NCBI GenBank assembly: GCA_018813405.1 | Contig: JAHJBW010000186.1 | Location: 1 to 19,637 of the forward strand | Length of the DNA stretch: 19,637 bases | Source: Candidatus Margulisiibacteriota bacterium | Lineage (GTDB): Bacteria; Margulisbacteria; WOR-1; XYC2-FULL-46-14; JAHJBW01 | Direction: 5' to 3' | Shown: positions 1 through 6,730 of the stretch, one piece after another | Layout: every line of letters begins with the position of its first letter | Numbering within the stretch: position 1 is the first letter of the stretch | The notes under the pieces: generated by a model | Seen by the model: the letters and a program-made list of their open reading frames with translations, nothing else | Databases searched by the model: none | Told to the model about the DNA's origin: nothing | Position numbers and translations under genes: made by a program

Positions 1-1982
1 AGTCCTGTCCCTGTTTTTTTTGTAGTATAGAAAGGGTCGAAGATGTTCTTTAACCTGTCCGGCGGAATGCCGCAGCCCGTGTCTTTTATGTTGATGTAAA
101 CGAATTCGCCGTCTTTCTTTACTTTTATATAAAGTTCTTTCTTTGGGGCGTTTTCCATGGATTCGCAGGCGTTGTTTATAAGGTTCATAAAGACCTGTGC
201 CAGGCGGTTGTGGTCTCCCTTGATCATGATCTGGTCGGGTATTTCTTTTGTGATCTCGGCTTTTCTTTTGCGGATATCGGCGGCCACGATGGTCAGCACC
301 TTGAGCAGTATTTTAGACAGGTCTGTATCTTCTATGACCAGCTCTTTGTTCCTGGAATAGTCAAGAATGCCGTCGATGATTATTCTCATGCGGTCGACCT
401 CGGCGGGCATGAACTTTTCGGTGCTTTCCCTGAACTGTTTGTTGTCCCAGCTCATTGGCAAAAGCTGGGCCAGCGTTGAAAGATAGGAGAGGGGGTTTTT
501 TAGCTCGTGGGCGATGCTGGCGGCGGTGGTGCCCAGGGTGGCCAGCTTTTCCTGCTGTATCAGCATGTCCTGGTTGCGTTTGAGCTCGTCCATGATAAAG
601 GCGTATTCAATGGAAATGGTGGCCTGGTTGGCCAGTATTTGCAGGAACGAGATATCCTCGTCGGTGAATTCTTCTCCCGACATCTTTTGGCCCAGCGACA
701 GGACGGCGATCAGTGTGGGCACTTTAAAATACTGGCTGGAGGATATGCAGGGCAGGCAAAGGTCGGACTTTATGGAATTCATTTCATTCTTGACCGCTTT
801 GTTCCTGGTATCGTCTATGGATATGGCCGACTTTGTTTTGATCAGCTCTTCAATAATGGGATTTTCGACGTGAACGCTGGCTCCGATCTTAACGCGGTCG
901 CCCTTGATCGCGTCGCGTATTTCGTAAACATTTTCCATGCGGTTGAGTATCCAGAAGGAAGCGCCTTTGAGCTTTATTGCCTTGCAGACCAGATAGGGGA
1001 CCAGCTTGGCGTAGCGGTCAAGGTTGTCGGTTGGACGTGACAGTGCCTGGCTGTAGTTTTTTAGTATCTTCTGGTAATCGTAGCGGCTAATGAAAAAGAT
1101 CTTGTCTATTATATTTTGGACCCTGTCCCTTAAGGGCTGAATGATCAGCGACAGGGCAATGGCGCCGATGAGCACCATCCACAGCGACTGAAAGCCGGTC
1201 ATATGGCCGACCATCAGATCTCCCAGGTAGATAAGGCCGATAAAAAAACCTGTTATTGAGGCGGTTAGTATCGAATAGACAGCGGTCTTTTTAATGACGA
1301 CTTCGATGTCCATTAGCTGATGGCGTAAAATAGCATAGACAATAAAGGACGAAAAGATCAATGCGGAAAATGGTCCCAGGATACTGAACTGAGAAGTCCC
1401 CAAAAGCACAAGTATAAGATTAGTGGTAACCCCAAGGATAATCCCAATAAAGGCTCCCATGAAAATATATTTTATTTGTTGTTTTATGTGCCCTTTGGCT
1501 GTTTTCTGATTTCTGAAGAGAATATAGAATGCAAAGCCGAGATATCCCAGAAAATAGGCAAGCAGAAAATAATATAATATTCCCGGATCGACTTCGGTTC
1601 CCCAACTGTGGATCGTGATGCTTTTTATGTTAAGGCTTGTCGGGGAAAGAACTGTGAATAGAATAGCAGGGGTGAACAAAAGAAGCAGTTTTTTTAGATT
1701 GGTTTGAGCATTGTTGTCAGGGAAAACAATAGCAAAGCAAAGGAAAAAAGCAGGGATAAATGATGGGCCGATCAAGGCCATTTTGGCCCAGAAAAGGGCT
1801 GTATTGTATGAGCCTGTTGTGTCTGTTAACAGGAGTGTGAATATCCAAAGTGCCTGAGCAAGAATAAAGCCGCAAAGACACTTATTGATCCGGCTCTTCG
1901 GATTTTTGTAAAGAATGTATATCCCAAGGAAAATCGCAATTATAAGAATTGGAGTATAAAGATAATAGTTTTGATGCAACAT
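1..1982 (-). CDS. Membrane sensor histidine kinase with GAF-like region (3' end cut by window edge)
   Basis: The frame opens at ATG 1982 and runs off the left edge after about 660 codons. The N-terminal third is a string of hydrophobic segments (about residues 8-25, 38-52, 65-88, 98-112, 135-155, 170-195, 200-218), like the 7TM N-terminus of histidine kinases, followed by two more hydrophobic segments. A GAF-like region covers roughly residues 330-465. The H-box reads SIAHELKNPL, with the phospho-accepting His at about residue 492. The N-box (NLINNACESM), G1 (DTGCGIP) and F-box (FDPFYTT) follow, and the sequence breaks off inside the G2 loop (KTGTG). It should autophosphorylate at the membrane. 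No response regulator lies within the window. It starts 17 bp after the GNAT-like gene and is probably the third gene of that operon; the AAGGA before it is 14 nt from the ATG, which is far. Its layout matches the kinase at 11807-13660. Confidence 0.9.
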   Translation of the reverse strand, partial: MLHQNYYLYTPILIIAIFLGIYILYKNPKSRINKCLCGFILAQALWIFTLLLTDTTGSYNTALFWAKMALIGPSFIPAFFLCFAIVFPDNNAQTNLKKLLLLFTPAILFTVLSPTSLNIKSITIHSWGTEVDPGILYYFLLAYFLGYLGFAFYILFRNQKTAKGHIKQQIKYIFMGAFIGIILGVTTNLILVLLGTSQFSILGPFSALIFSSFIVYAILRHQLMDIEVVIKKTAVYSILTASITGFFIGLIYLGDLMVGHMTGFQSLWMVLIGAIALSLIIQPLRDRVQNIIDKIFFISRYDYQKILKNYSQALSRPTDNLDRYAKLVPYLVCKAIKLKGASFWILNRMENVYEIRDAIKGDRVKIGASVHVENPIIEELIKTKSAISIDDTRNKAVKNEMNSIKSDLCLPCISSSQYFKVPTLIAVLSLGQKMSGEEFTDEDISFLQILANQATISIEYAFIMDELKRNQDMLIQQEKLATLGTTAASIAHELKNPLSYLSTLAQLLPMSWDNKQFRESTEKFMPAEVDRMRIIIDGILDYSRNKELVIEDTDLSKILLKVLTIVAADIRKRKAEITKEIPDQIMIKGDHNRLAQVFMNLINNACESMENAPKKELYIKVKKDGEFVYINIKDTGCGIPPDRLKNIFDPFYTTKKTGTG

Positions 1983-1999
1983 TTTAATAAGGCGCTTCC

Positions 2000-2671
2000 T
2001 TATTCTGGCTTACTATTAAGTGCCCCATGTAGCTCAAAATATGTTTGTGTGTCCAGCTTTTCTCCGGTGATCGGTATCCCAAGATTTTCTCCTATCATTT
2101 TAATGATTTTTGGGAGCAAGCTGTTCTTGTTCTCGGAAAAATCAAAACTTACCATAGAATCATTCTCAATGATAAAACATGTCATGGCGTGCAACAAGGC
2201 CTTTATATATTTTAAATTTTGATGTTCTGGGGATATACATAATGCTGTTACATAATAAATTTTTTGCTTTTTATAAAATATTGGATATTTATTCTCAAAA
2301 AATTGGGGATTCATATATGAAACACGCGCTTTTGCCAGATTGTTTGTCGCAAGACTCAGGCCTATTGGTGTGTTTCCGCTTTTAATAACAAATTTAATAT
2401 ATTCGGGATCAAATAATGAGCATTTAAATGATCGCTCGTCATAGCACATTTGTTGCTGGGCGCAGCCAGGAATGTCGTTAAATGTTTGTTCGTAAATTTT
2501 CCAAAGCAGTTCCTGGTCAAGCAAGTCAGATACGATTTTGAGAATATTAGTGGAGATATTTCCAGTTTTTCTGGCAATTTCATTGGTGACGGCTAGTTCA
2601 TGCATATTTGATGCAATTATACGTGGAAGAAGGCCAAAGTCAAGGGTTTTTGCACAATTATATGTGCGCAA
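2000..2671 (-). CDS. GNAT-fold acyltransferase-like protein, substrate unknown
   Basis: This 223-residue protein has no obvious membrane segment. The middle and C-terminal half look like an acyl-CoA-dependent N-acyltransferase: strands around residues 92-106, a long insert, then the stretch ALCISPEHQNLKYIKALLHA (about 142-161), which resembles the pyrophosphate-binding loop and helix of GNAT enzymes. It could be a peptide or amino-acid N-acyltransferase, as in FeeM-like proteins, but the similarity is weak and no catalytic residue can be assigned. The start is uncertain. The TTG at 2671 overlaps the upstream radical SAM gene by 14 nt but has AGGAAG directly against it, with no spacing; the next in-frame ATG is at 2605. 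The gene sits between a radical SAM/SPASM gene and a histidine kinase, so an acylation step on the peptide product is possible, though this is only inferred. Confidence 0.65.
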   Translation of the reverse strand: MRTYNCAKTLDFGLLPRIIASNMHELAVTNEIARKTGNISTNILKIVSDLLDQELLWKIYEQTFNDIPGCAQQQMCYDERSFKCSLFDPEYIKFVIKSGNTPIGLSLATNNLAKARVSYMNPQFFENKYPIFYKKQKIYYVTALCISPEHQNLKYIKALLHAMTCFIIENDSMVSFDFSENKNSLLPKIIKMIGENLGIPITGEKLDTQTYFELHGALNSKPE

Positions 2672-3743
2672 CTTCCTGTATCAACCGTGTTCTGGGGAAT
2701 AATCCTTCCTCATGGGCGTCCTGGCAGAATTTGAATGGGGCGGTAAGCTGGCCCATATCGAAGTAGTTGAGGGCGACGCAATACGCCATACATGCCTTCT
2801 TGTGAATGCAGTTCTGGCAAATGCCAGTCAACCTGTCCGGTATCTCGTCGCGAATTCGGTTGAGGATAGGATCATCGTTCCAGACCTTTGCCAGGTCCGC
2901 GGTCTTGATGTTGCCCATTGAAAGATTGTCAACCGTCCTGACTATGCCGCACATGGAAATGGTGCCGTCACCGGTTATTCCCAGCAGGCGATGGATAGAA
3001 CATTTACAGCCGCTTTCTTTAGCAACCCTGTCCAAAGGCTTAAAAGCTGGCGGAACACTGTAGATAATCTCAAAGTCAAGCTCTTCAGAATATTGGCGTG
3101 CTATCTTGTAATAGTCCAGTATCTGTTTGATGGTCAAAAGCTCGCCGGCCTTTTCCAGGTTCTCGCCGCGGGCAATATGCGTGGGCTTGTTCACCTTCAT
3201 GTTCTTACAGCCCAGCTCTTTACACATCATTATCAGGTCGCGAAACTCGTGCTTGTTCCACTGCGTAATGCAAAAGACCACTTGCGGCCGTATGCCCGCC
3301 GCTACCAGGTTTTTGATCCCCTCAAGGGATGCCTTGAACGAACCTTTGATGACGCGCATCCTTTCGTGGGTGTCTTCTTTTGCTCCGTCCAGACTGACGG
3401 CGACAAAACCGGCGTACTCTTGAATGGCTTTTGCCTTTCGCGGGGTAATAAGCGTGCCGTTGGATTCAATGTTGACCCTCAGCCCTTTTTCTTTGTTAAG
3501 ATATTCAAGCAATTCCTCGAAACGGCTGTAGAGCAGGGGCTCGCCGCCCGTAAGCTTGACGGTCCTTAATCCCAGAGGGATGGCTTGCTCTATGGCCTTT
3601 TTGATATCTTCAAGAGCCAGTTCTTTTCTCCTGGTATCTTTCGGATCGCGCAAAGGCGGATTGACCCAGCAATGGCGGCACGCGAGATTACACTCATCGG
3701 TAGGATTCAGATAGATGTTTGCAAGCGGCGGAATATTTATCAT
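2658..3743 (-). CDS. Radical SAM/SPASM peptide-modifying enzyme (ScmF-like?)
   Basis: The protein has 361 residues. The radical SAM cluster motif CNLACRHC places the three iron-sulfur ligands at Cys18, Cys22 and Cys25. It is followed by the SAM-binding GGEP motif (about residue 66) and a complete TIM-barrel-like domain. The C-terminal third (about 245-350) is Cys-rich (CKC, SMCG, CQNC, CMAYC, FKFC), as expected for a SPASM domain holding auxiliary 4Fe-4S clusters. SPASM enzymes usually modify ribosomal peptides by forming thioether or carbon-carbon links. The opening PLANIYLNPTDECNLACRHCW resembles the ScmF class of SynChlorMet cassettes, as recalled and not searched. It is divergent from a second SPASM enzyme across 71 bp that hold promoters and a palindrome. 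The ATG at 3743 has no Shine-Dalgarno and lies about 7 nt from a predicted transcription start. It is the first gene of the minus operon leading to the GNAT-like gene and the kinase. Confidence 0.93.
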   Translation of the reverse strand: MINIPPLANIYLNPTDECNLACRHCWVNPPLRDPKDTRRKELALEDIKKAIEQAIPLGLRTVKLTGGEPLLYSRFEELLEYLNKEKGLRVNIESNGTLITPRKAKAIQEYAGFVAVSLDGAKEDTHERMRVIKGSFKASLEGIKNLVAAGIRPQVVFCITQWNKHEFRDLIMMCKELGCKNMKVNKPTHIARGENLEKAGELLTIKQILDYYKIARQYSEELDFEIIYSVPPAFKPLDRVAKESGCKCSIHRLLGITGDGTISMCGIVRTVDNLSMGNIKTADLAKVWNDDPILNRIRDEIPDRLTGICQNCIHKKACMAYCVALNYFDMGQLTAPFKFCQDAHEEGLFPRTRLIQEVAHI

Positions 3744-3756
3744 TTTTAATTAAAGA

Positions 3757-3785
3757 ATTATAACATTTTTCACGCGGGCTGTCTG
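3757..3785 (-). promoter_or_regulatory. Promoter of the left radical SAM/SPASM operon
   Basis: Read on the minus strand, a perfect TATAAT (3762-3757) is preceded directly by TGT, making an extended -10. Seventeen bases further up is CAGACA (3785-3780), four of six matches to TTGACA. The expected start of transcription is near 3750, only about 7 nt before the ATG at 3743. Confidence 0.65.
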
Positions 3786-3801
3786 CTTGACCGCTCAAGC
3801 A
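3784..3801. promoter_or_regulatory. Perfect inverted repeat, candidate operator in the divergent promoter
   Basis: TGCTTGA-CCGC-TCAAGCA is a palindrome with 7-bp arms and a 4-bp centre. It covers the -35 element of the rightward promoter and touches the -35 of the leftward one, so a bound dimeric regulator would control both radical SAM/SPASM genes. It has no T-tract after it, so it is not a terminator. No regulator gene for it is recognisable in the window. Confidence 0.5.
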
Positions 3802-3816
3802 AGAAAATGATTTAAT
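3787..3816 (+). promoter_or_regulatory. Promoter of the right radical SAM/SPASM gene
   Basis: TTGACC (3787-3792), an 18-bp spacer and TTTAAT (3811-3816), with TGA directly before the -10, form a good sigma70-type extended -10 promoter. The -10 overlaps the first ATG (3815), and transcription would begin near 3823. If this promoter is used, translation must start at GTG 3821 or GTG 3827, not at ATG 3815. Confidence 0.55.
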
Positions 3817-4912
3817 GTTAGTGCCAGTGAAGAAGATAAAACCCAAAAATTCTTTCCCCACCAAAGTAGAATGGGCCATTACCGGCAGATGCAATCTGCG
3901 CTGTGCGCATTGCAACGCGGCCGATACCTGGAACGCCAACGAGTTTACCACGCGGGAATGCAAAGATTTCCTTTCTCATCTCAACCGTGAAGGACTGTTC
4001 AATCTTTTTATCTTTGGCGGAGAGCCATTTATAAGGCCGGACTTTATCGAGATACTTGAGCATTTGAACTCTATCCCCCTGGCCTGGACCATGTCCACCA
4101 ATGCCACTCTTATCGATGACGAACATATAAGGGTACTTAAACAAATGAGGTTCCTCAAAGGCATCCAGGTGAGCGTGGACGGATCCTGCCCCGAAGTTCA
4201 TGACCGCCAGCGGGGAGAGGGCACTTTTGACACTATGCTGAGAGGACTGCGAAAACTTATTTCTGCGGGGATAAAGGTGAATGTCCGCATGAGCCTTACC
4301 CGCTTAAATATGCATGATATCGAAGGGATGATCAAATTCGTAAAAAAAGAAGGCATTGGCAATCTTGGAATAGGTGATGTTGTAAAAAGCGGCGCCGCCT
4401 GTGAGAACGACATGAAGATTGGCCTTGCCCCTCAAGAATACCGCAGGGTATTTGTGGAACTGGACGTTTTGCGTAAAAAGTATCCCGAAGTCGGTTTTTC
4501 CGCCAGCATTGTCCAGATACTTGACATGATAAAGGATTTCTACTCCAGGGGTCCCGGTCAGGGCAGGAGGGGAACGTTTGGCGCCTGCGGCGCTGGGCAA
4601 AGCACCATTGGAGTACGAAGCGACGGGGAAGTTGTGCCGTGTTCGGGCTGGTGGTCGCTCCCGCTGGGAAACATAAGAAAGACCTCGCTCAGGGAGATAT
4701 GGAACAAATCTGAAAAGCTGAACGAGATACGAGCCTTAAAAGATATTCCTCTCGCAAACTATGAAGAGTGCAGGACTTGTGATTATATAAGCTATTGCAA
4801 TGGGGGATGCCGCGCATCCGCATACTACTCGACGGGCGAGATGGATGGCAGACATTGGTTGAACTGCGAGATTTATAATAGAAACCCTCGTATAGAAGAG
4901 ATCGTCTGTTAA
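3815..4912 (+). CDS. Radical SAM/SPASM peptide-modifying enzyme (ScmE-like?)
   Basis: The protein has 365 residues from ATG 3815, or 363/361 from GTG 3821/3827, which fit the predicted promoter better. Cluster ligands are Cys26, Cys30 and Cys33 in CNLRCAHC; the GGEP motif is at about residue 69. The C-terminal region (about 265-355) carries the SPASM pattern: GACGAG, VPCSGWW, CRTCDYISYCNGGCRA and a last Cys in LNCEIY. It is expected to bind auxiliary 4Fe-4S clusters and act on a peptide in the cytoplasm. It converges on the candidate precursor gene: the four bases TTAA at 4909-4912 supply the TAA stop codons of both genes. It differs clearly from the enzyme at 2658-3743, so two separate modifications or a two-step one are likely. 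Resemblance to ScmE is recalled, not searched. Confidence 0.93.
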   Translation: MLVPVKKIKPKNSFPTKVEWAITGRCNLRCAHCNAADTWNANEFTTRECKDFLSHLNREGLFNLFIFGGEPFIRPDFIEILEHLNSIPLAWTMSTNATLIDDEHIRVLKQMRFLKGIQVSVDGSCPEVHDRQRGEGTFDTMLRGLRKLISAGIKVNVRMSLTRLNMHDIEGMIKFVKKEGIGNLGIGDVVKSGAACENDMKIGLAPQEYRRVFVELDVLRKKYPEVGFSASIVQILDMIKDFYSRGPGQGRRGTFGACGAGQSTIGVRSDGEVVPCSGWWSLPLGNIRKTSLREIWNKSEKLNEIRALKDIPLANYEECRTCDYISYCNGGCRASAYYSTGEMDGRHWLNCEIYNRNPRIEEIVC

Positions 4913-5100
4913 GTTACACCGGTCCCTGCCTCGCACATGCCAGAAGCGTTGATACCAGCCTTACAACTTCCGAAGCCGCCCTGGGGAGCTGTCCCTGTAC
5001 CGCAGTCCATATCGTCGCCGCTGCCGTCATAACAGACGCCCTGTGATAGATGCGCATCGAAATTCACTTCTTTTATTGACGGAGCCAGGTATTTTTTCAT
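4909..5100 (-). CDS. Candidate RiPP precursor peptide, Gly/Cys-rich with duplicated core
   Basis: This 63-residue peptide has a leader-like N-terminus (MKKYLAPSIKEVNFDAHLSQ, about residues 1-20) and a core rich in Gly (12) with Cys at 23, 33, 46 and 56. The core contains the pattern C-x2-G-x6-C-x2-G-T twice: C23, G26, C33, G36, T37 and C46, G49, C56, G59, T60, with a period of exactly 23 residues. It lies between two radical SAM genes in a cluster with a PqqD-type chaperone. It has its own canonical promoter and the best Shine-Dalgarno of the cluster (AGGAGG at 5116-5111, 10 nt from the ATG). All this fits a precursor whose Cys residues are modified, for example to thioethers. No known RiPP family is recognised. 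It is not a shadow: the radical SAM gene ends before it starts, apart from the 4-nt stop overlap. Confidence 0.85.
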   Translation of the reverse strand: MKKYLAPSIKEVNFDAHLSQGVCYDGSGDDMDCGTGTAPQGGFGSCKAGINASGMCEAGTGVT

Positions 5101-5110
5101 AGTTCTTTTT

Positions 5111-5116
5111 CCTCCT
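5111..5116 (-). promoter_or_regulatory. Strong Shine-Dalgarno of the precursor gene
   Basis: The minus strand reads AGGAGG, 10 nt before the ATG at 5100. It is the strongest ribosome-binding site in the peptide cluster and fits an abundant small substrate peptide. Confidence 0.8.
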
Positions 5117-5151
5117 GCTAAATTTGCTAATATTTCAAATTATCTATCGAT

Positions 5152-5180
5152 ATTATATGTTCAGGGAAAAAATAAATCAA
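5152..5180 (-). promoter_or_regulatory. Promoter of the precursor peptide gene
   Basis: On the minus strand TTGATT (5180-5175), a 17-bp spacer and a perfect TATAAT (5157-5152) are seen. The expected start near 5145 gives a leader of about 44 nt before the ATG. This is the only promoter in the cluster with both a good -35/-10 pair and a proper leader. Confidence 0.7.
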
Positions 5181-5191
5181 ATAGATTTTAA

Positions 5192-5200
5192 TGATATAAT
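5192..5200 (+). promoter_or_regulatory. Extended -10 promoter of the B12-type radical SAM gene
   Basis: TGA followed by TATAAT (5195-5200) forms an extended -10. No convincing -35 is present. Six bases separate it from the ATG at 5207, so the transcript would start at or next to the start codon (leaderless). Confidence 0.6.
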
Positions 5201-5206
5201 TTCTTA

Positions 5207-6730
5207 ATGCGAATTCTGTTGATATCAATAGCCGCATACAAGACTGCCAGGACAGCAATGCTTAAGACACCCGCTTCTCTTTCTTTGCTGTACTTGAAAA
5301 TTTTGGCAAAAAAACAGCCTGGCGCATTTGTGGAAGTCAGGGAATTCTTTCTTGAAACATCTGTGGAAAATATCATTGGGTCCCTGGACGGCCTGGATCA
5401 TGATCTGGTCGGATTCTCTTGTTATGTCTGGAACATGAAAAAAGTTTTAGAGCTCTCACGGTATCTAAAACAAAGATATCCCTCTCTTAAAATATTGTTG
5501 GGTGGTCCCGAGGCGGGGCCGGTTGCGGAAAAAATCTTAGAAAGGAACGGGCATATCGATTTTGTGATACGGGGTGAGGCGGAGCAGACCTTTGTGGAGC
5601 TTTTGGATACATTGAACAGGCAGGGCGATCTTAATGAAATAACGGGATTGTCATTTCGTTCTGACAACGGAACTATTGTGAACAACCCGGAAAGACCGCT
5701 CATGGAAGATCTTTCCGTGATACCTTCTCCATATCTTGATGGTTCGATTGATTTTTCAAACAACGCGTATTTGACACTTGAAACTTCAAGGGGTTGTCCC
5801 ATGCGCTGTCGTTTTTGCCAGTGGAGCTATAAAAAGATGAGGTATTTCCCGATAGGGCGGGTGTTAAAGGAAATAAAGATACTCTGCTCACTGCCAGAGC
5901 TTCAGAGCCTTTATATTGTCGATTCCAGTATTTTTTACAACCGCCAGCGAGCCTTAGAGATATTGGATGCCTTTTCCGTGCCCGAAAGAAAATTCAGCGT
6001 GTATTTTGAGATAGATATGAATTTTATTGATGAAGAGATCATAGAAAAACTCGCGAAACTACAGGGTTGTAAGTTCTCTTTCGGACTTCAGACCATCGAT
6101 CCCGAAGTCTCGCGCTTGATAAATCACAGGATCGACCCTGACAGGTTCAAAAATAATCTCTCTCTTCTAAGAAAAAAATCTCCCGCGGCAAGGATCAGTC
6201 TTGATCTGATCCATGGATTGCCAGGGGACAACCTGGCCAGCTATAAAAAAACGCTCGATTTTGCCATGTCGCTTTTCCCTGATTCCTTCTATCTCTACCC
6301 GTTCATCTTGCTGGTCGGTTCAGAATTTTATCGAAGGAGAGACGAGTTCGGATTGGAGTTCGAGGACGAACCTCCACGATGGGTCAGTTCTTCAAACTCT
6401 TTTCCCGGACCGGACCGCGAAGAAGCCAGAAAGCTGTCATATTACATACAATTCTTCTATAATCTTCCCATGGCGAGGAAGGCCATGGACATGCTGTGGA
6501 TCTCGGCCAATCGATTGAGGCCGATAGGACACGTAGAACTCTACGAGTCATTGATCGTCTTTCTGGAAGAGGACAGGATCGATCTAATGGCCGCCTGGGA
6601 AGATGTCGGAGCGGGGGGCTATGAAAGATTCCATCTGGTGTTCAAGGATAACAAGGAAAAAGAGAATGCTTTTTGGGGGATGTTTGGGGAATTCATAAAG
6701 AAAAGATCACGGGAGCTGGTCAGCAAATGA
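5207..6730 (+). CDS. B12-binding-type radical SAM enzyme
   Basis: The protein has 507 residues. Residues 1-135 have the Rossmann-like cobalamin-binding fold seen in class B radical SAM methylases and related enzymes: MRILLISIAAYK, VGFSCYVWNMKK, then ILLGGPEAG and FVIRGEAEQTF. The classical DxHxxG cobalamin-ligand motif is not visible, as is common in this group. The radical SAM motif RGCPMRCRFCQW places ligands at Cys197, Cys201 and Cys204. A later DLIHGLPGD motif and a helical C-terminal domain (about 390-507) complete the family layout. Likely reactions are methylation or ring formation on the peptide; the substrate is inferred from context. The start is fixed by the leaderless-type promoter, and upstream sequence belongs to the divergent precursor promoter. 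Its stop overlaps the next start as ATGA, so the YkgJ-type protein is translated with it. Confidence 0.92.
   Translation: MRILLISIAAYKTARTAMLKTPASLSLLYLKILAKKQPGAFVEVREFFLETSVENIIGSLDGLDHDLVGFSCYVWNMKKVLELSRYLKQRYPSLKILLGGPEAGPVAEKILERNGHIDFVIRGEAEQTFVELLDTLNRQGDLNEITGLSFRSDNGTIVNNPERPLMEDLSVIPSPYLDGSIDFSNNAYLTLETSRGCPMRCRFCQWSYKKMRYFPIGRVLKEIKILCSLPELQSLYIVDSSIFYNRQRALEILDAFSVPERKFSVYFEIDMNFIDEEIIEKLAKLQGCKFSFGLQTIDPEVSRLINHRIDPDRFKNNLSLLRKKSPAARISLDLIHGLPGDNLASYKKTLDFAMSLFPDSFYLYPFILLVGSEFYRRRDEFGLEFEDEPPRWVSSSNSFPGPDREEARKLSYYIQFFYNLPMARKAMDMLWISANRLRPIGHVELYESLIVFLEEDRIDLMAAWEDVGAGGYERFHLVFKDNKEKENAFWGMFGEFIKKRSRELVSK

Noticed and set aside
507..1040. Open frame of 177 codons on the plus strand
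   Set aside because: It is antisense to the histidine kinase catalytic region, which shows clear H-box and N-box motifs; the plus-strand product has no recognisable family.
2991..3569. Open frame of 192 codons on the plus strand
   Set aside because: It mirrors the radical SAM/SPASM gene on the other strand and shows no motif of its own.
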